Shown here in pieces: positions 19,192 to 30,794 of a stretch of DNA of 52,366 bases. How positions within the stretch are numbered: the first letter of the stretch is position 1; each line of letters opens with the position of its first letter. Both the position numbers and the translations under genes were made by a program. The notes beneath the pieces were generated by a model. It had not been told where the DNA came from, ran no database searches, and saw nothing but the letters and a program-made list of their open reading frames with translations. The stretch comes from Thozetella sp. PMI_491 (lineage: Eukaryota > Ascomycota > Sordariomycetes > Chaetosphaeriales > Chaetosphaeriaceae): assembly GCA_021432635.1 (NCBI GenBank), contig MU270028.1:995117-1047482 (forward strand), written 5' to 3'.

Positions 19192-19868
19192 GGCTGGTAC
19201 GGCTGCCTACTGCCGCCTACGCTTACGTATCTCAATCATGTATATAAGTTCTCTATAGACTATGCCAACTATTGGATAAACCCAAAGCCACCAGCTCGCT
19301 TATTTTATGCAGTTGTCTTGATAAGAGTAGGGACCTGAAGCGCCCGCAGCTAGCACTACATATTCGCACTGCTCCCCACTATCCCCACACATCCGCCCAC
19401 CTTTCCTTTCCTGATGCCACGTTCTGAGAATGTACCTACAAACCTCTTTCCACTAGTCCTTTCCCCAATGGACGCATTAGTACTATTCTTCGAGGAAGTT
19501 TACGTGTTTAGGATCCGCACACCCAGCATTCTTTTAGGCGAGGTTGAGTGCCCATAGTAAAGCGCTTGGGGTCATGAAGCAGATTTCCGAGCAATTCAGC
19601 ATCCTGAGGGAGCCATAGCTTGGCCATCGTGGCCAAGGCAAGGATGTGTTGCGCTGAGCACCCGCAGGTACTGTACGTTTTCGCCGGCTGGTCTCCCAAT
19701 AGACTCAGTGATTTTCTGTTTGTCTTCTGGCGCTTGGCAGATCTTGGTTGGTTCTCCTTGTCTGCATCTATAGTTATGCTTTGGTTGTGCTTGTTCCGTT
19801 GCCCTGTATGATGGGGGGATTCGCTAGGGGTTGTTCGGGGACGGAAAAAGGGACCTGGCTTCTTTGGA
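19192..19868. other. Mostly intergenic; weak minus-strand frame
   Basis: A 139-codon minus-strand frame (19508-19927) starts inside the dispersed repeat and ends LKECWVCGS. Its middle (DADKENQPRSAKRQKTNRKS) is basic and could be a genuine disordered protein, but I recognise nothing and the start is repeat-derived. Left of it no gene is seen. Confidence 0.3.
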
Positions 19869-20035
19869 TGTGTTGGGGCCGTTTTGCGGCTCCCCAGATC
19901 TGCTCGCCGCCACAAGCGCTGCCTCATCTCAATGGGAGTTGTTTTAGGCCCCAGCTAAAAATAGCCAGATGCAAGCGGCTGGGTAATGGCCGCCCGGCCG
20001 GTGGCCATCCAACCCTCCTAAATCAGCTTTACTGA
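19869..20035 (-). repeat. Dispersed 440 bp repeat, copy 4 (inverted, 3' part only)
   Basis: Reads GGGCCGTTTTGCGGCTCCCC, then CAATGGGAGTTGTTTTAGGC and CTAAAAATAGCCAG, the reverse complement of 11935-12095. It shares the extra ~25 bp with copy 3, so copies 3 and 4 form a subfamily distinct from copies 1 and 2. Confidence 0.85.
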
Positions 20036-21393
20036 CTATGAAGCTCAAGGTAACATAGAAGAGGATTTTGCTTAGAGCGAACTCCTTGGGCTTATTTCGC
20101 CCTGCGAGAAAAGTAAGCCTTGCCTGTTCGAGGTCGCGGCGCAGCGAATGTCGCGATCGGCGGTCATGATTGGGTAGTCGCAGCTGGGCCGTGGCGCTAT
20201 GGGCTCGGATGTGACCCAGGGCACGTGGTGGAAAGAAAAACGCGTACCGCAAAATATAGACTGTCTTTAGATCATCAGTAAGGACTCAAATATGCCGCTT
20301 TAAATCCGAGAAAAAAAAACATTGAAATATAAATATAAATACATCATTAGAACTATTATCCCAAATTTCAGAGCGTTTTCCCTTATCAAATATGTGGTGG
20401 CCGCTCGTTGAAAGTTGAGTTGCTCTGAGACCCGATGCGCAACGGCGGCCGAGACTACCGCGCGATGCAAGTACTTCTACGTTTCCACAAAGGCGAAAAC
20501 AAGGAGACAGTTCCCACCTGATTCCCTTTTGTCGAAGAGAAACTCCCGATGTTTTGCCTAATTTTGAAGCTCTTCAACAAGGCGAGAGTGTGAGCTGAGG
20601 GTCGGGAAGGAGAATTTGCTCGATATATATGTGCTTAGGGTCGATAACGCTCACAAATGGAAATGCATGTGAACATTGTAAGGCTGGCTGTTCCGTGTCC
20701 TTGATTGGGTTGTTCGGTACTTTGGTGGTTCAGTCGATTGCCACGGGAGCCAGGCGGTTCTCGCGGCGACTCCATTGCCTCCCGGCCAGGAAATATATCG
20801 GCTTTCGCGATATGTGAGGGTATGTTCGAGAGCCCCGCGAGTCTGGTTCCTTCGAGGCGTTCTGCGAGCACGGTTCCTTGCCCTCCTTATGCCCGATCTC
20901 TCATGTCTTTGCTTTAGATCCCGCACCCACTCAGCAACATCCGGGAACACGGCGCCAGTATAGAGCACGTATGACTTCTATGGCCGTTAAGAGAGTCCAC
21001 GGTCCTCTGAAGCTCACAGTAAAGGGCCGAAAGTCATCCGGATGGGGAAGCGCATACCCCTGGCACGTCGTGGAAGAAAAAAACGCGGACTGCAAAATAA
21101 CTCTTGAGCATTCTACTAATTCGATGTAGCCAATTTTTGGGGTGTTGACGCTTCTGAAGCTGAGTGCGACTGTGCATTGTATAAGAGCGGGACGCGTGGT
21201 GTTCTAGTTGAAGCCCCTGCTGCAGAACTTCTGCGCAGCCCCAAGATAAAGCTCAAGTACTGCAAGGCGAACCGCTTCCTCGGCTAGTCAACGGCCGGAC
21301 ACGCATTCCCACGAAGCTCTTGTGCCTGTGACGGGGTAGTGCAGGTGCACGTTTTCGATTACGCACGGGCATATAATGTTCGGCTTTAGAAAC
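20036..21393. repeat. No gene recognised; a degenerate ~43 bp direct repeat
   Basis: GGCACGTGGTGGAAAGAAAA followed by ACGCG at about 20220 recurs at about 21063 as GGCACGTCGTGGAAGAAAAA with ACGCGGACTGCAAAATA. The segment ahead of each (tail of about 100 bp) is only vaguely similar. An AT-rich stretch lies at 20270-20400. Short frames here have no recognisable content. Confidence 0.5.
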
Positions 21394-21774
21394 TTACCGT
21401 GCCAGCGCTATGGACCAATCATCCGGATCGCTGTCGCCTCCTTTGCCCGGTCGAAACTCCGTCTGTTCCTCACAATAGCCCTTCCACCACTCTTCGAATG
21501 CCTGTCTATTGTATAAATGTCTCGGCGCACCTTCTCCCTCCCCAAAGAGGTCCAGAATGCAGTCACAATACATCCATATGCCCTCGAGATGCTGGGGCAG
21601 CAACGGCTTCTTATCCTTCCGCGCCACCAGCACGGTGCCGATATAAGACTGCCACGCCGGGGCCGCAAACCCAGACTCTGAATCGATATTGAGATACGTA
21701 GCAATCTGGTTGTCGAGGTCGGCCGAATGTACGCCTTCGGAGATGTGCAGCGGCCCGTCCGCTGTTCCCTCGAT
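21394..21774 (-). CDS. Internal exon of an unidentified gene
   Basis: The minus strand is open for 126 codons with good protein character: NQIATYLNIDSESGFAAPAW, RKDKKPLLPQHLEGIWMYCD, then DLFGEGEGAPRHLYNRQAFE and EEWWKGYCEEQTEF. It starts after CTACTAG-like acceptor sequence at 21775 and runs straight into a perfect GTAAGT donor at its 3' end (about 21393-21398), so the apparent stop is probably intronic. I found no convincing partner exons on either side, so it may be a fragment. The Trp/Glu-rich content resembles nothing I can name. Confidence 0.5.
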   Translation of the reverse strand: MEGTADGPLHISEGVHSADLDNQIATYLNIDSESGFAAPAWQSYIGTVLVARKDKKPLLPQHLEGIWMYCDCILDLFGEGEGAPRHLYNRQAFEEWWKGYCEEQTEFRPGKGGDSDPDDWSIALAR

Positions 21775-21949
21775 CTACTACTCCCCACCTGCCTCGTCTC
21801 AGTCGGCGTTGTCCTGGTGCCAGGCCAATGCCGGATGTTGGCGGCTCGATGAGCCGGAAGCCGGACCTATGGCCTGGGAACCGGGGATCACGGCGGCCAG
21901 CCGCCCGAGATTTCCCGACACAACTCGAGAATTTCTTAACCATCTAACA

Positions 21950-22140
21950 CCTCTAATTTTTGATTAAATATATTATAACTTTACTTTTGTATTATTTATA
22001 GGTAGCTTGTTCGATCTATGCTTTAATTATATTTTTATAATTTTTTTATAAAGTTATTTAGAGTAAAATAAAAGTGGAGAAATATATCTCTGCTTTTTTA
22101 CTCTTCTGCCGAAAGATTTTTTTTAAAAAAATGTATCCGG
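21950..22140. other. AT-rich tract
   Basis: Strongly AT-rich with TTTATA/TATAA words and no coding; a similar tract lies at 22600-22860. Both fit RIP-eroded repeat relics but are too degraded to identify. Confidence 0.6.
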
Positions 22141-24272
22141 CAAACGGCCGCTAGGCACCGGACTTCCAGTATGGCCTCACGCCGTATGGAGTACCACTCG
22201 ACTTTGCTTGACCTGCCAGCGTGCCAGTATGGTCCTAGAAGCGGTGTAACGCTGCGATAGATGGCCGGCTAGCCTCCCCTATATACTACTCCTCCTATAA
22301 GGCCGTCATAGTCTTTAGCGATCTAGAAGCACGCCACAGACAAATAGAGGTGAGTTGTTGTTGGTCGAGTAAGGATTGCCGAAGAGATCAATATTACCGT
22401 TCTGCGATAATGGTGGTGTGTCCACTTCGAAGATGCACGGTATTTGCGGCACCGGGGCGAGCGAAAGCTCCAAATAAACATATACAACAATTCCTGGAGC
22501 ACACCAGACGTCGATGGGGTTTGCGCGGCCTCCTGTACGAATTGGGTAAGGAATGATCAGTGATCGCTGGCTTAGGCAATGGAGATGAATCGCGGGGGAT
22601 ATTAATCTAGAAATAAGGAACTGGCCCTTCTTTCGACTTATTATTTGCTTTTATATTTTAACCTTATTTGGGAATATAATCTTATATATCTTAAAGAGAG
22701 GATCTCTCAGCGCCTATAGCTATTGTGTCTGCTAAAGATATAGTTGGAGGAAATATCTGCTATAGCCTTTAATAGCATTAGATTGCTATACTATCTTAAT
22801 AATTGCCTGTTTTATCTTCTTAATTAAAGCACGGCGTTCTTTACCGCTGTTCATATAACGCAGCCATCGTCGGTCGGGATACAGCCTGATACGTTTAAGG
22901 CCTCGTTTTGCAATTGGCCAGCCTTATCTCTAGAGAACTACCAGGGTCTGCTTTTCAGTGAGGCCAACACGGCATATAAGATCGCGAGCGGCCTCTATAA
23001 GCTTGGGCGACTCAATGGCGCGTGATTGTTAGAGCTGAAGGCCCCAACTATTTATGCGCCGCAATATCGTGCTGAGATCAACAGTCAAGTGGTAATACGG
23101 TCGAAGTTTGTTCTTGATCTTGCTTCGGGAGACTCCGTCAAGGTAGAGCTCAGTAATATAACACGATGCTGATCGATTGGATAACGTGGGCGCACCATGA
23201 TGTTTGAGATGAAGTTGAGCAAATCGTGGTGTGTTTCTTTAGCTGTCCGCTTGTCGCCGACGTGCGACGGCACCATATATTTTAATCTAGAAGCGAAAGG
23301 CGAGAGGCGTCCGCCAGAAATTGCTGTCTCAGACCCCTTTGCGCCACCGTCTTGAAGTCCGTATCCTTGTTTTGCTGGTCTTGCTGTCAACAACGGCATC
23401 GTAAGCACTGCCGAGCAGGAGAGCAGTATGCCGCTGCTCGTTCTGTCTGCTTCGATGGATCGGGTAAGGTAATGGTACGAGCAAGCAAGTGAGGATGAGG
23501 CTAGGATACTTGGTACCCTCGTCGTATCTACTACCCCTCGCGATCTATAGATTCGCGATATGCGATCCTGCCAGAATGGGGGTGCTTGTCGTCAGTGGTG
23601 AGGCTAGCGGGTACATTGCCAAATGTATTGCAGGTACTGTGGGGTCAATTCTAGTTCAAGCAGCCCGAAAAAACCACGCTAAAAGGGTTTTGCAACACCG
23701 ACCCCTATAGGCTTCCGTAAGCGACCAGGGATCAGGAGAATCGATAGCGGGGAGAGCTGAATGTCGTGGGCGTACGCCACAAAAGCAGAAAGAGCGGCCA
23801 AGCGAGCAGGACAAAAGTGTAGGGAATCGTGTATATAATGGGGGGGGGGGGGCTCGCCAGAGGTAAAACGGAATGGGGCAAGCAAGACTTCCACTTCTTT
23901 TCAACGAACAACTGAGTATACGTTTCTTTGTCACACAATCACACCCTCCGTCTCTGTCCGAACGCGGGGTATCCATGAAGGTATAAATCTGAGCGGAGGC
24001 CCGCTTGCCTCCTTGATTACTGATCCGCGAACCTGTGGGGCTTCCCACATCCCGGGAAGTAGGCCAATCAAGCCCAGTTCGCTTGTTGCCTGGGGCGTGG
24101 TAGGCTCTCACGTGCACTTTTCAAACACCGAGAAAATATTTTGGTCCAAGTTTTGACTTGCCGATCTAGGCAGATCAGAGTATCACGTGAGTATCTAGCT
24201 ACCACTTTGCCATAGGCCACGTCTCACACGCTCGGTCCTCGATGCGGCAGGAATTACAGCCGTAACGAACTA
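22141..24272. other. No gene recognised
   Basis: Short frames only. The minus frame 23085-23408 contains DLLNFISNIMVRPRYPIDQH, which looks protein-like but is unidentified. A 13-base G run sits at 23840-23852. The last 100 bases lead into the kinase gene. Confidence 0.4.
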
Positions 24273-25520
24273 ATGGAAAAGACGATTTCAGCGAGAGATA
24301 TGTCCTTCGAGCCCCGAGGCTTGAGCATTCACTCCAACGAGATCCTCCCACCACAACCCCCACCACAACCCCCACCGCAGCATGACTTGCACAAGACGCC
24401 GGAACTCTCGCCGCAACAACCAAGTGAAATATGTGCCAAAATGCAAGCTCTACAGCAACATCCCACAGCGGGGAGTCAATGTCGAGGAGAGTATCCAGGT
24501 TTGGAGCGATGGGCTCTAGCCAAGGAATTGGGAAACGGCACCTTCGGCAAAGTGTACCATGCCAAAGACAGTAGGGGCCAGGTGCCAGATGTCGCGATCA
24601 AAATCATTTCCAAATCTAAGGATTTGAACCAGGTGTGTAGGAACTCGCAGTTCTAGAAGATATCCAAGAACTAATTGGCCGTTACTGCATAGGAAGCGGA
24701 CATTCTACAAGAAGTGCAAGTTATGCGCGAGCTTGATCATGAGAATATTGCCAAATTCCTTGGCTTCTCTGAGTCAGAAGAGCACTATTTTGTATTTCTT
24801 GAGCTCTGCCCTGGAGGGGACCTTTTCCATCAGATCATCCGTCTTTCCTATTTTAGCGAGGAGCTAAGCCGACATGTTATTATTCAAGTTGCAAGAGCAA
24901 TAGAATACTTGCATGAAGAAAGAGGTATTATTCATGGGTACGAAGCCTCAAATCCTACAATTAGTGACCTTGCTAATGTCATCACTGCCTTCAGAGATAT
25001 TAAGCCAGAAAATATCCTACTGTATCCGATTCCCTTCAGTCCCACCAAGATTCCGGTCTTAATGCAGACTGACTACAATAATAAGGTAGACGAGGGAGAA
25101 TTCCTTGTTGGCGTCGGGTCTGGTGGAATTGGGCGCATTAAGATCGCAGATTTTGGTTTCTCCCGGTCATTTTGGGAAGGTCAGACGGCGACAACTTGTT
25201 GTACACCAACCTACGCCGCCCCGGAGATTGTGAAAGGGGCACCGTCGTCTAAGAGCGTCGATGTTTGGGCTCTTGGATGTGTGCTCTACGTTCTACTCTG
25301 CGGATTTCCTCCCTTTTACGGTACAGACAAACATAGTCTTAAAAGCGTTATTGCCCGAGGACAATACGAGTTTTTATCCCCATGGTGGGATGATATCTCA
25401 GCTTCAGCTCAAGACCTTATAGCACACCTCCTCAGGATTGACCCGTCGGAGCGCTTCACCATGGCGGAATTTTTTGACCACCCTTGGATTTGCAACAGAG
25501 AAAGGGGCAGTCAGGGTTAA
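24273..25520 (+). CDS. Rck2/Srk1-like serine/threonine kinase
   Basis: Three exons: 24273-24632, 24693-24937 and 24995-25520, with introns of 60 bp (GTGTGT..GCATAG) and 57 bp (GTACGA..CTTCAG); product about 376 residues. After a Pro/Gln-rich leader the kinase domain shows LGNGTFGKVYHAKD, VAIKII, DIKPENILL, an insert ending VGVGSGGIGRIKIADFGFSR, the APE block (YAAPEIV) and SVDVWALGCVLYVLLCGFPP. The acidic/Gly insert before DFG and the PWWDDIS stretch are typical of CaMK-group Rck2/Srk1 kinases, which are activated by the stress MAPK Hog1/Sty1. The predicted splice gives HGD instead of HRD in the catalytic loop. The C-terminus stops soon after the kinase core, so the usual MAPK-docking tail is missing or lies in an undetected exon. 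Confidence 0.9.
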
Positions 25521-26451
25521 AAGAGCGCTAGAGAGATTCAGCTCTTCTAAATGAGCCACCAGAGCTTTGTCGGCGAAGCTTCCGATCTGGAACTGCATGA
25601 TTATAAACCTCGTTACCTGTCGCTGTCCTATGTGCAGCCGAAGTGCGGATTACCCAGAGGAACCTCCCAGTATCCAAGCCCCTTTTCACACCCGCTGGGC
25701 TGACGCCTGGAATGTAACCAGCCTCTTCGAAAGCTTTCTCGATGAGGAAACTGTAAAGAGCCGCGCTCAGTCAACCTCTTTGCATAACAACTGGGCTTTC
25801 CCTCTCATGGCGCGAAACCTTGCTACGCCAGTGGAGTCTTCGAGGCACTACATACGTCCATCAACTGGGCTACTAGCTCATTGATTTGTATGGCTGTATC
25901 CCCTTGGAGGGTCACAGAACGTCCTTGAGTATCTGTGATACTCTCCGTTGGTGTGCTTGGTCGTATAGATGATGGCTGTGGTAGATGGTCGAGTATCCTA
26001 AGGGGGTTGAATGGCCTTAGACCGGCCCCCTTAAACGCTCCCTTGATGTTGTTCTTGATGGTCTTCCTGGCTTGCTAATAATATTTTAAAAACTGGAGGT
26101 TATCAACACGCTGGGCACTATATATTTGTTGGACGGTATAATTAAGCCAATTGTGGGGTCCGCAATCGGATTTCCTTTTGCAAGTCGATAGTTATGAGCC
26201 CCGGTTTAGCGCAAGCGGGAGACCCACCCACCTCCCCGTTCCGCGTCATCTTTGACTAAGACCTTTAGCATTGGCTTATAATTCTCACGTCACCACCCTA
26301 AAAGCAAAATCAGCCGCCTGAGCAGCATCCCGAGCCCGCTGAACATACCCAGGACATGGAAACTTCATACCAGGTACATGCGGGTCCCGTGGGTTGGACA
26401 CCTTCTGTCTCCGACCAGCTCTAACCGATTTGCAGCGCCGAGCTCGGCCTC
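25521..26451. other. Intergenic, no supported gene
   Basis: A 105-codon frame at 25567-25884 (FHTRWADAWNVTSLFESFLD) has some protein character but no recognised family; it overlaps the position where a kinase tail could be sought. Confidence 0.35.
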
Positions 26452-26775
26452 ATGCTCTGCCAGCTACCGTTGGCAATTCCCCTTTACGATGGAAAATGGG
26501 GCTCGATGATGGCGGCATGGGCCCCCGACCTGGTGATGCCCGAGGCCCGCGCTGAACTTGCCGACATGATCGCCAAAGGAAGGGACGTTTTTGAACTACC
26601 TGATGAAGCATTCTCCTTGGTCTCAGTCGTGATCGGTCAAGTCATGGAACAAGAAGAAACGAGCCACCTAGGGCTGTGGGAGTTTATCTACGTGCTCCTG
26701 GTCTTCATGCGTGCCATGGCGACCCGGCCCGACATGCTGCAACGGTTTGGCTGGGCACTCCGCCCGGGAGAATAG
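26452..26775 (+). CDS. Hypothetical protein
   Basis: A 107-residue frame with even composition: LPLAIPLYDGKWGSMMAAWA, MPEARAELADMIAKGRDVFE, then LWEFIYVLLVFMRAMATRPD and a GWALRPGE end. The frame is open upstream to an acceptor-like TTTGCAG at about 26434 preceded by CTCTAACC, so a first exon around 26356 (ATGGAAACTTCATACCAG) is likely, although the phase does not fit with the most obvious donor. One hydrophobic helix is possible near residue 85. Family unknown. Confidence 0.5.
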   Translation: MLCQLPLAIPLYDGKWGSMMAAWAPDLVMPEARAELADMIAKGRDVFELPDEAFSLVSVVIGQVMEQEETSHLGLWEFIYVLLVFMRAMATRPDMLQRFGWALRPGE

Positions 26776-26789
26776 AGCTCCCAAGGGGG

Positions 26790-26960
26790 GCATAGGATTT
26801 GGGGGCCATAGGATGTTAGAGGACATAGGATGTTAGAGGACACAGGACATCGGAGGACATAGGATACGAGAGCATAGGATTTTGGAGGAGAGGATTTTGG
26901 AGGACATAGAATATAGGAGCAGAGGGTTTTTAGGGACCTAGGATCTAGAGAATATAGAAT
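26790..26960 (+). repeat. Minisatellite, ~18 bp degenerate units
   Basis: Repeated GGACATAGGAT(G/A)TTAGAG and shorter variants (GGACACAGGACATCGGAG, GGATTTTGGAG) fill about 170 bp at the 3' side of the hypothetical gene and downstream of the HET gene. Confidence 0.8.
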
Positions 26961-27012
26961 AAACTTTTTTTAATCCAAGTCTTTATAATTCGACTTGCTG
27001 CAAACCTCCCCC

Positions 27013-29591
27013 CTAGCAAATCCGAATATCAGTAAAGTCGCAGGCCGAACGGCCATGCGCCTCTCCGCTCAAGGCCTCTCCATCCATCAAATTGGGAATG
27101 TAGACACTGCCTTGCAGATCATAAGCGCCAGAAACGGCAGCGCTCTTTCTCAGCGCGACTGGCATGGGGCAGCCGGCGAGCAAGAATATCTCGTCCCCGG
27201 GCCTAACCGTGCCGAGGCTAGCTCCCAGGTATCCTTCGCAGGTAGTGAAGACTCTGCCCAGCACTGGAGTCCGATCGCCAATTAACGGGGGTGAGAAGGA
27301 CGTGGGGTCGACATCGGCGGACCGAGATGGGAATAAGGCGCTGCATGGTGTGCCCCAGAGGTCCAAGTCGACGAGGATGCTGCGGAAAGACCTGAACATG
27401 CCCAGCGTAGGGGGGACAAGAGCGCCAGAGGAGAGTGCCTGATGGATCTGGCTCAACACCTCACCCAGCTCCTCCGAGGCATCGAGCGGGATGTCGAACA
27501 AGCTGCTGCCAGATCTTGCCGTGATCTTGAAGCGCTCTAAACAGGCCAGCAGCGCCGCCTTGAGCCCGTCCTCTGTGCCATACTTGTGCGTGTCGGCGCC
27601 GCGAGATATCTCGACAGCGTCGAGATGATCTTGCTCCGGAAACATGTTCACGCGATAGGTGAGCATGCTTTCCCGCATCTCGTCAATGCGTGACTGAATC
27701 CTCTCCGCATTGTCTCGCGTCAACGAGCTCTCCAAGAGCTGGATCATGTAGCTCGCTTGACGGTGGAGCTGCTCCAGAAGATTACCACTCGCCTGCTTGA
27801 CAGTGTCAATCTTGAGTCCTCTGCAAACTAGCAGATGCCTCCTCGTCTGCCGATCCTGCGCGAAGGATGCTATGCAAGGGATGTTTGGGCACGCATGAGA
27901 TTTGAATATAGGCGGCCAATCCCAGTGGCAAGAGCTAAAAGGCTCGGCCAGGTTCGGCACCCATGTCGGCCAGCTCCTGTGACCGACAAAGGCTGTGTAA
28001 TGCCGATAGAGAATCCAATATAACGTGCCCGTGGTCTGGATATGGGCTTGGGCGAATGCCGTCATCACATCCACATACCTTGTCTCTGAAGAGTAGTCGA
28101 CGGGGATGTTAGCGGAGAGCGTCTTTGGCAGAAGATTCAGCATGCCGTAGATCAAGTCTCTGGCGTCCGTGGCCCGGCTGCTACTTGGGATGCGAAACCA
28201 CAGCGTGCTCAACGCTAGAGGTACACGGTGCGGCACCTGCTGCTGCGCAATGTTGATTTGTGCGTCGTGGAGCATCTGCAGCTTGGTGAGTCCTTCCTTA
28301 AGATCTCTCAGCGTGAACAAGTCTTTGCCTTCGTCTTGTGACTGGCTTAATGACAGTTCAAAGTTCCACATCCCTCCCATCAGGCCCGCATTCAGCAGCT
28401 GGCCACATCGGAGCAGGTTAGACCACAAGAATCGCCTGTTGCCACACACCGCGATGCTCTTGTGACTGCCCATGACGATTTCTTGGATGATCCAGATGCG
28501 GCTGAAATAGGGTCGCGAAAGTAGCCTGGCCATCGAGAGTGCCAGGTCGACCGGGAGACTGGTGAAGAGTCCGATGGCAATTGGAGCGATATCTTGGGGA
28601 CGGTCACGCAGCCGCCCGATCGCGTCCATGAACTCGAGGATCTGGCCGGCCTGGTTGTCGTTGTCACCCAGGTACGATATGACCCTTTCCGCTTTGCTAT
28701 AGATGTCCACCATCCGCCGCACCACGTAGTTCTTCTCCTTCACATCCTTCTGGTTGATACACAAGGCGTCCACCCACACTCGCGCGCCTCTCTGGATCTC
28801 TGGGATCTCTCGAAGCGTCCGAAGTGCTCTCGCCAGATTCTTGCCAACATGGACCGGCTTGTTGTCGACCATGATCTGTTCCAGCTCCATTTCGCCGCTG
28901 TCGCCAAATAATCCTCGGAATGGTTCCGCAGCTAGATTCGCTGATTCCACGGCCTGTCGGTAGGGCATTCCTGAAGCGACTATCATGTTTTCAAGTATCT
29001 TGTTCAGCCGCCCGCGAGTGGCCGGGCGCTGGTCACTCCTCCCAGAGTCTCTGTTTCTTGGTGCTTTTCGCTGCCGCTCGGCGATGTCCAGATCCAACTG
29101 TCTAGCCAGTCTTTGAATCCTTCAGATTTCATTTCTATACCTCCAGGAGTCCACCTCTGCATAGTTTCTTCGGATGCCGCATACAGCTGCTGTATAGCCT
29201 CTCTTCTCTTGGGCTCGATTTCGTATGTGGCCCCGCTATCAAGGGAGAAAACCCGCTGGAACTGCCGTCCGCCTTGATCTATCGCGGCTGCCGTATCCCT
29301 TGTGTCATCTGAACCAGACGAAGAGAGGTCTTGCAGCAGATAAGCGATGACGGAGTTGACTAGGTCCTCTCTGTCCCGCGAGCGGCCCGCGAGGACCTGG
29401 AGCGACTCATACTCGAGCTTACAATATATAGGGCTCTTTGCCAATTCCAGAGGGGCTGATTCGTCACAGGAAACTTCTGGCGGCAAAATCCTCAGCAGTC
29501 GGATCTCGTCTTTGCTGCGATCTAGTTCCCGATACTTGGGGGATGTTGCAGGAGGAACACCTTCCACTGCCCGGTCGGAACTAGTCGTCAT
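27013..29591 (-). CDS. HET-domain (heterokaryon incompatibility) protein
   Basis: Two overlapping minus-strand frames encode one protein. The first (from ATG 29591) has the lead-in YRELDRSKDEIRLLRILPPE and IYCKLEYESLQ; the second carries the HET core: GKNLARALRTLREI, RVWVDALCINQKDVKEKNYV, RRMVDIYSKAERVISYLGDN and YFSRIWIIQEI. The join is either an intron (best guess 28971-29098, GTTGGA..CTTCAG, in frame) or a frameshift. The usual YxALSYxWG block is degenerate here (AAEPFRGLFGD). About 450 residues of variable C-terminal region follow, with a small beta-rich end (RPGDEIFLLAG). HET domains trigger cell death after non-self fusion, and the fold is TIR-like. No NLR or WD partner is encoded downstream. 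A 120-160 residue insertion separates the lead-in from the core. Confidence 0.9.
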
Positions 29592-30413
29592 GGCGTCTAA
29601 CGAGCTTATCGTGCGGTAGAGGGGGCGGATTGAGTGTTTAGATTCAATAGCCTACGGAGTGTATGCTGGCAGCCTGGCGCCCAAAGTGCAACAGAGTTGT
29701 TAAGTTCCCCGCCGACACGAGTGCGGCTGACCTCGAGTACGGAGGCCGATAGGGTCAACTGTTCCAAAACCCCCTGCAACTTTTCGTGCAGCCAGAGATT
29801 TTGTGTTCAAGCAGCATAATCCCCAAATCGGACTACGTGCAGTACTTGGCGCCGCAAATGCGAGTACCACGGACGAGCAGCTAGTCCGCTCCTACGGAGG
29901 CAGATAGGGCGGACTGTTGCAAAACCCCCCGGTCGTATTTCGTGCCAGATTTTTGAATTCGAGCAGCATTGACCCACCCCGTACTAAGTCTAGTACATGC
30001 GCTTGGCCCAAGCTTAGTATATTTCAATGCCCCTGAAACCATCCATCCATCGTCCATGGATTCCGCAGTTCGACGTACACGATGCCCTCGAGAAGGCTGG
30101 TATTTCACGGATAAGTAGAGCAGCCTCTGCCATCAGGAAATTTTGGTCAAGAATGGCGACCGTATTGGACCGCCGTTTGTTTTGATGTTAAGCGACGCGG
30201 TATGCTTTCAATTCAGGTTTACTCCGCAGCGAACCAGCATCGGGGTAGCAAGGGGCTGGCAGCAAACTGGCAGTGGTCCGAGCCTGAGACAGTCTCAAGC
30301 CTTCATTACTTTGCGCGGAAGATAATATTTCTCACTCGTTTAAAAGCCTGCTTCGTAGAAACGATGCTGAGTGTATTTTTCTCCCTTATCTCTTCCAACT
30401 TCCTTCGGTTGAG
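29592..30413. repeat. Upstream region with a degenerate 155 bp-spaced direct repeat
   Basis: ACGGAGGC(C/A)GATAGGG followed by ACTGTT(C/G)CAAAACCCCC, a TTTCGTGC word and AGCAGCAT(A/T)A starts at 29739 and again at 29894. No gene is supported in the spacer. Confidence 0.6.
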
Positions 30414-30794
30414 ATGGCTCCCCCAGAGATTCCAGCCGAGTATGTTTACTGCGTCAAAGCTGGGGAAAAACATTACGATCTTTTCACCACTATCTACGCC
30501 GGCGAAAAATTTTGTGGGCGTTGCGGGTTAGCCAATCCACTCAAATCTCAGCACCGCGGGAGATCCAAGACTCCATCTTTCCCTGGTCCAGATGATGAGG
30601 TAGTGGAGATAGAAGACTCCCCACCACGGCCAGTCAGTCCAACAAGTCGCCTCATGAGGAACAGATCAAACCTGGTGACATCTGCAAAGATCGGATACGC
30701 GCAGCTCATTCCCAACTCCATCTCAGCACCGAATGGGGTCACGGCAAGTACACGGGCTCGCCTACATCTCCCCCAGATCGCGACCGATGCCTAG
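30414..30794 (+). CDS. Hypothetical small protein with one CxxC
   Basis: A 126-residue frame: MAPPEIPAEYVYCVKAGEKH, then YAGEKFCGRCGLANPL, followed by a Ser/Pro-rich, probably disordered tail (DDEVVEIEDSPPRPVSPTSR). The FCGRCG knuckle and DFT-like start could bind a metal if paired with another protein. No relatives recognised. A shorter frame at 30946-31206 (LPKRTRFRGIEEIPSLGLGV) may be a continuation or an independent remnant. Confidence 0.45.
   Translation: MAPPEIPAEYVYCVKAGEKHYDLFTTIYAGEKFCGRCGLANPLKSQHRGRSKTPSFPGPDDEVVEIEDSPPRPVSPTSRLMRNRSNLVTSAKIGYAQLIPNSISAPNGVTASTRARLHLPQIATDA

Noticed and set aside
23840..23852. 13-base G run as a possible regulatory quadruplex
   Set aside because: A single homopolymer, likely slippage or a sequencing artefact, with no neighbouring G tracts or gene.
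28169..28963. Plus-strand frames of 90-105 codons within the HET gene
   Set aside because: Antisense shadows of the HET reading frame.
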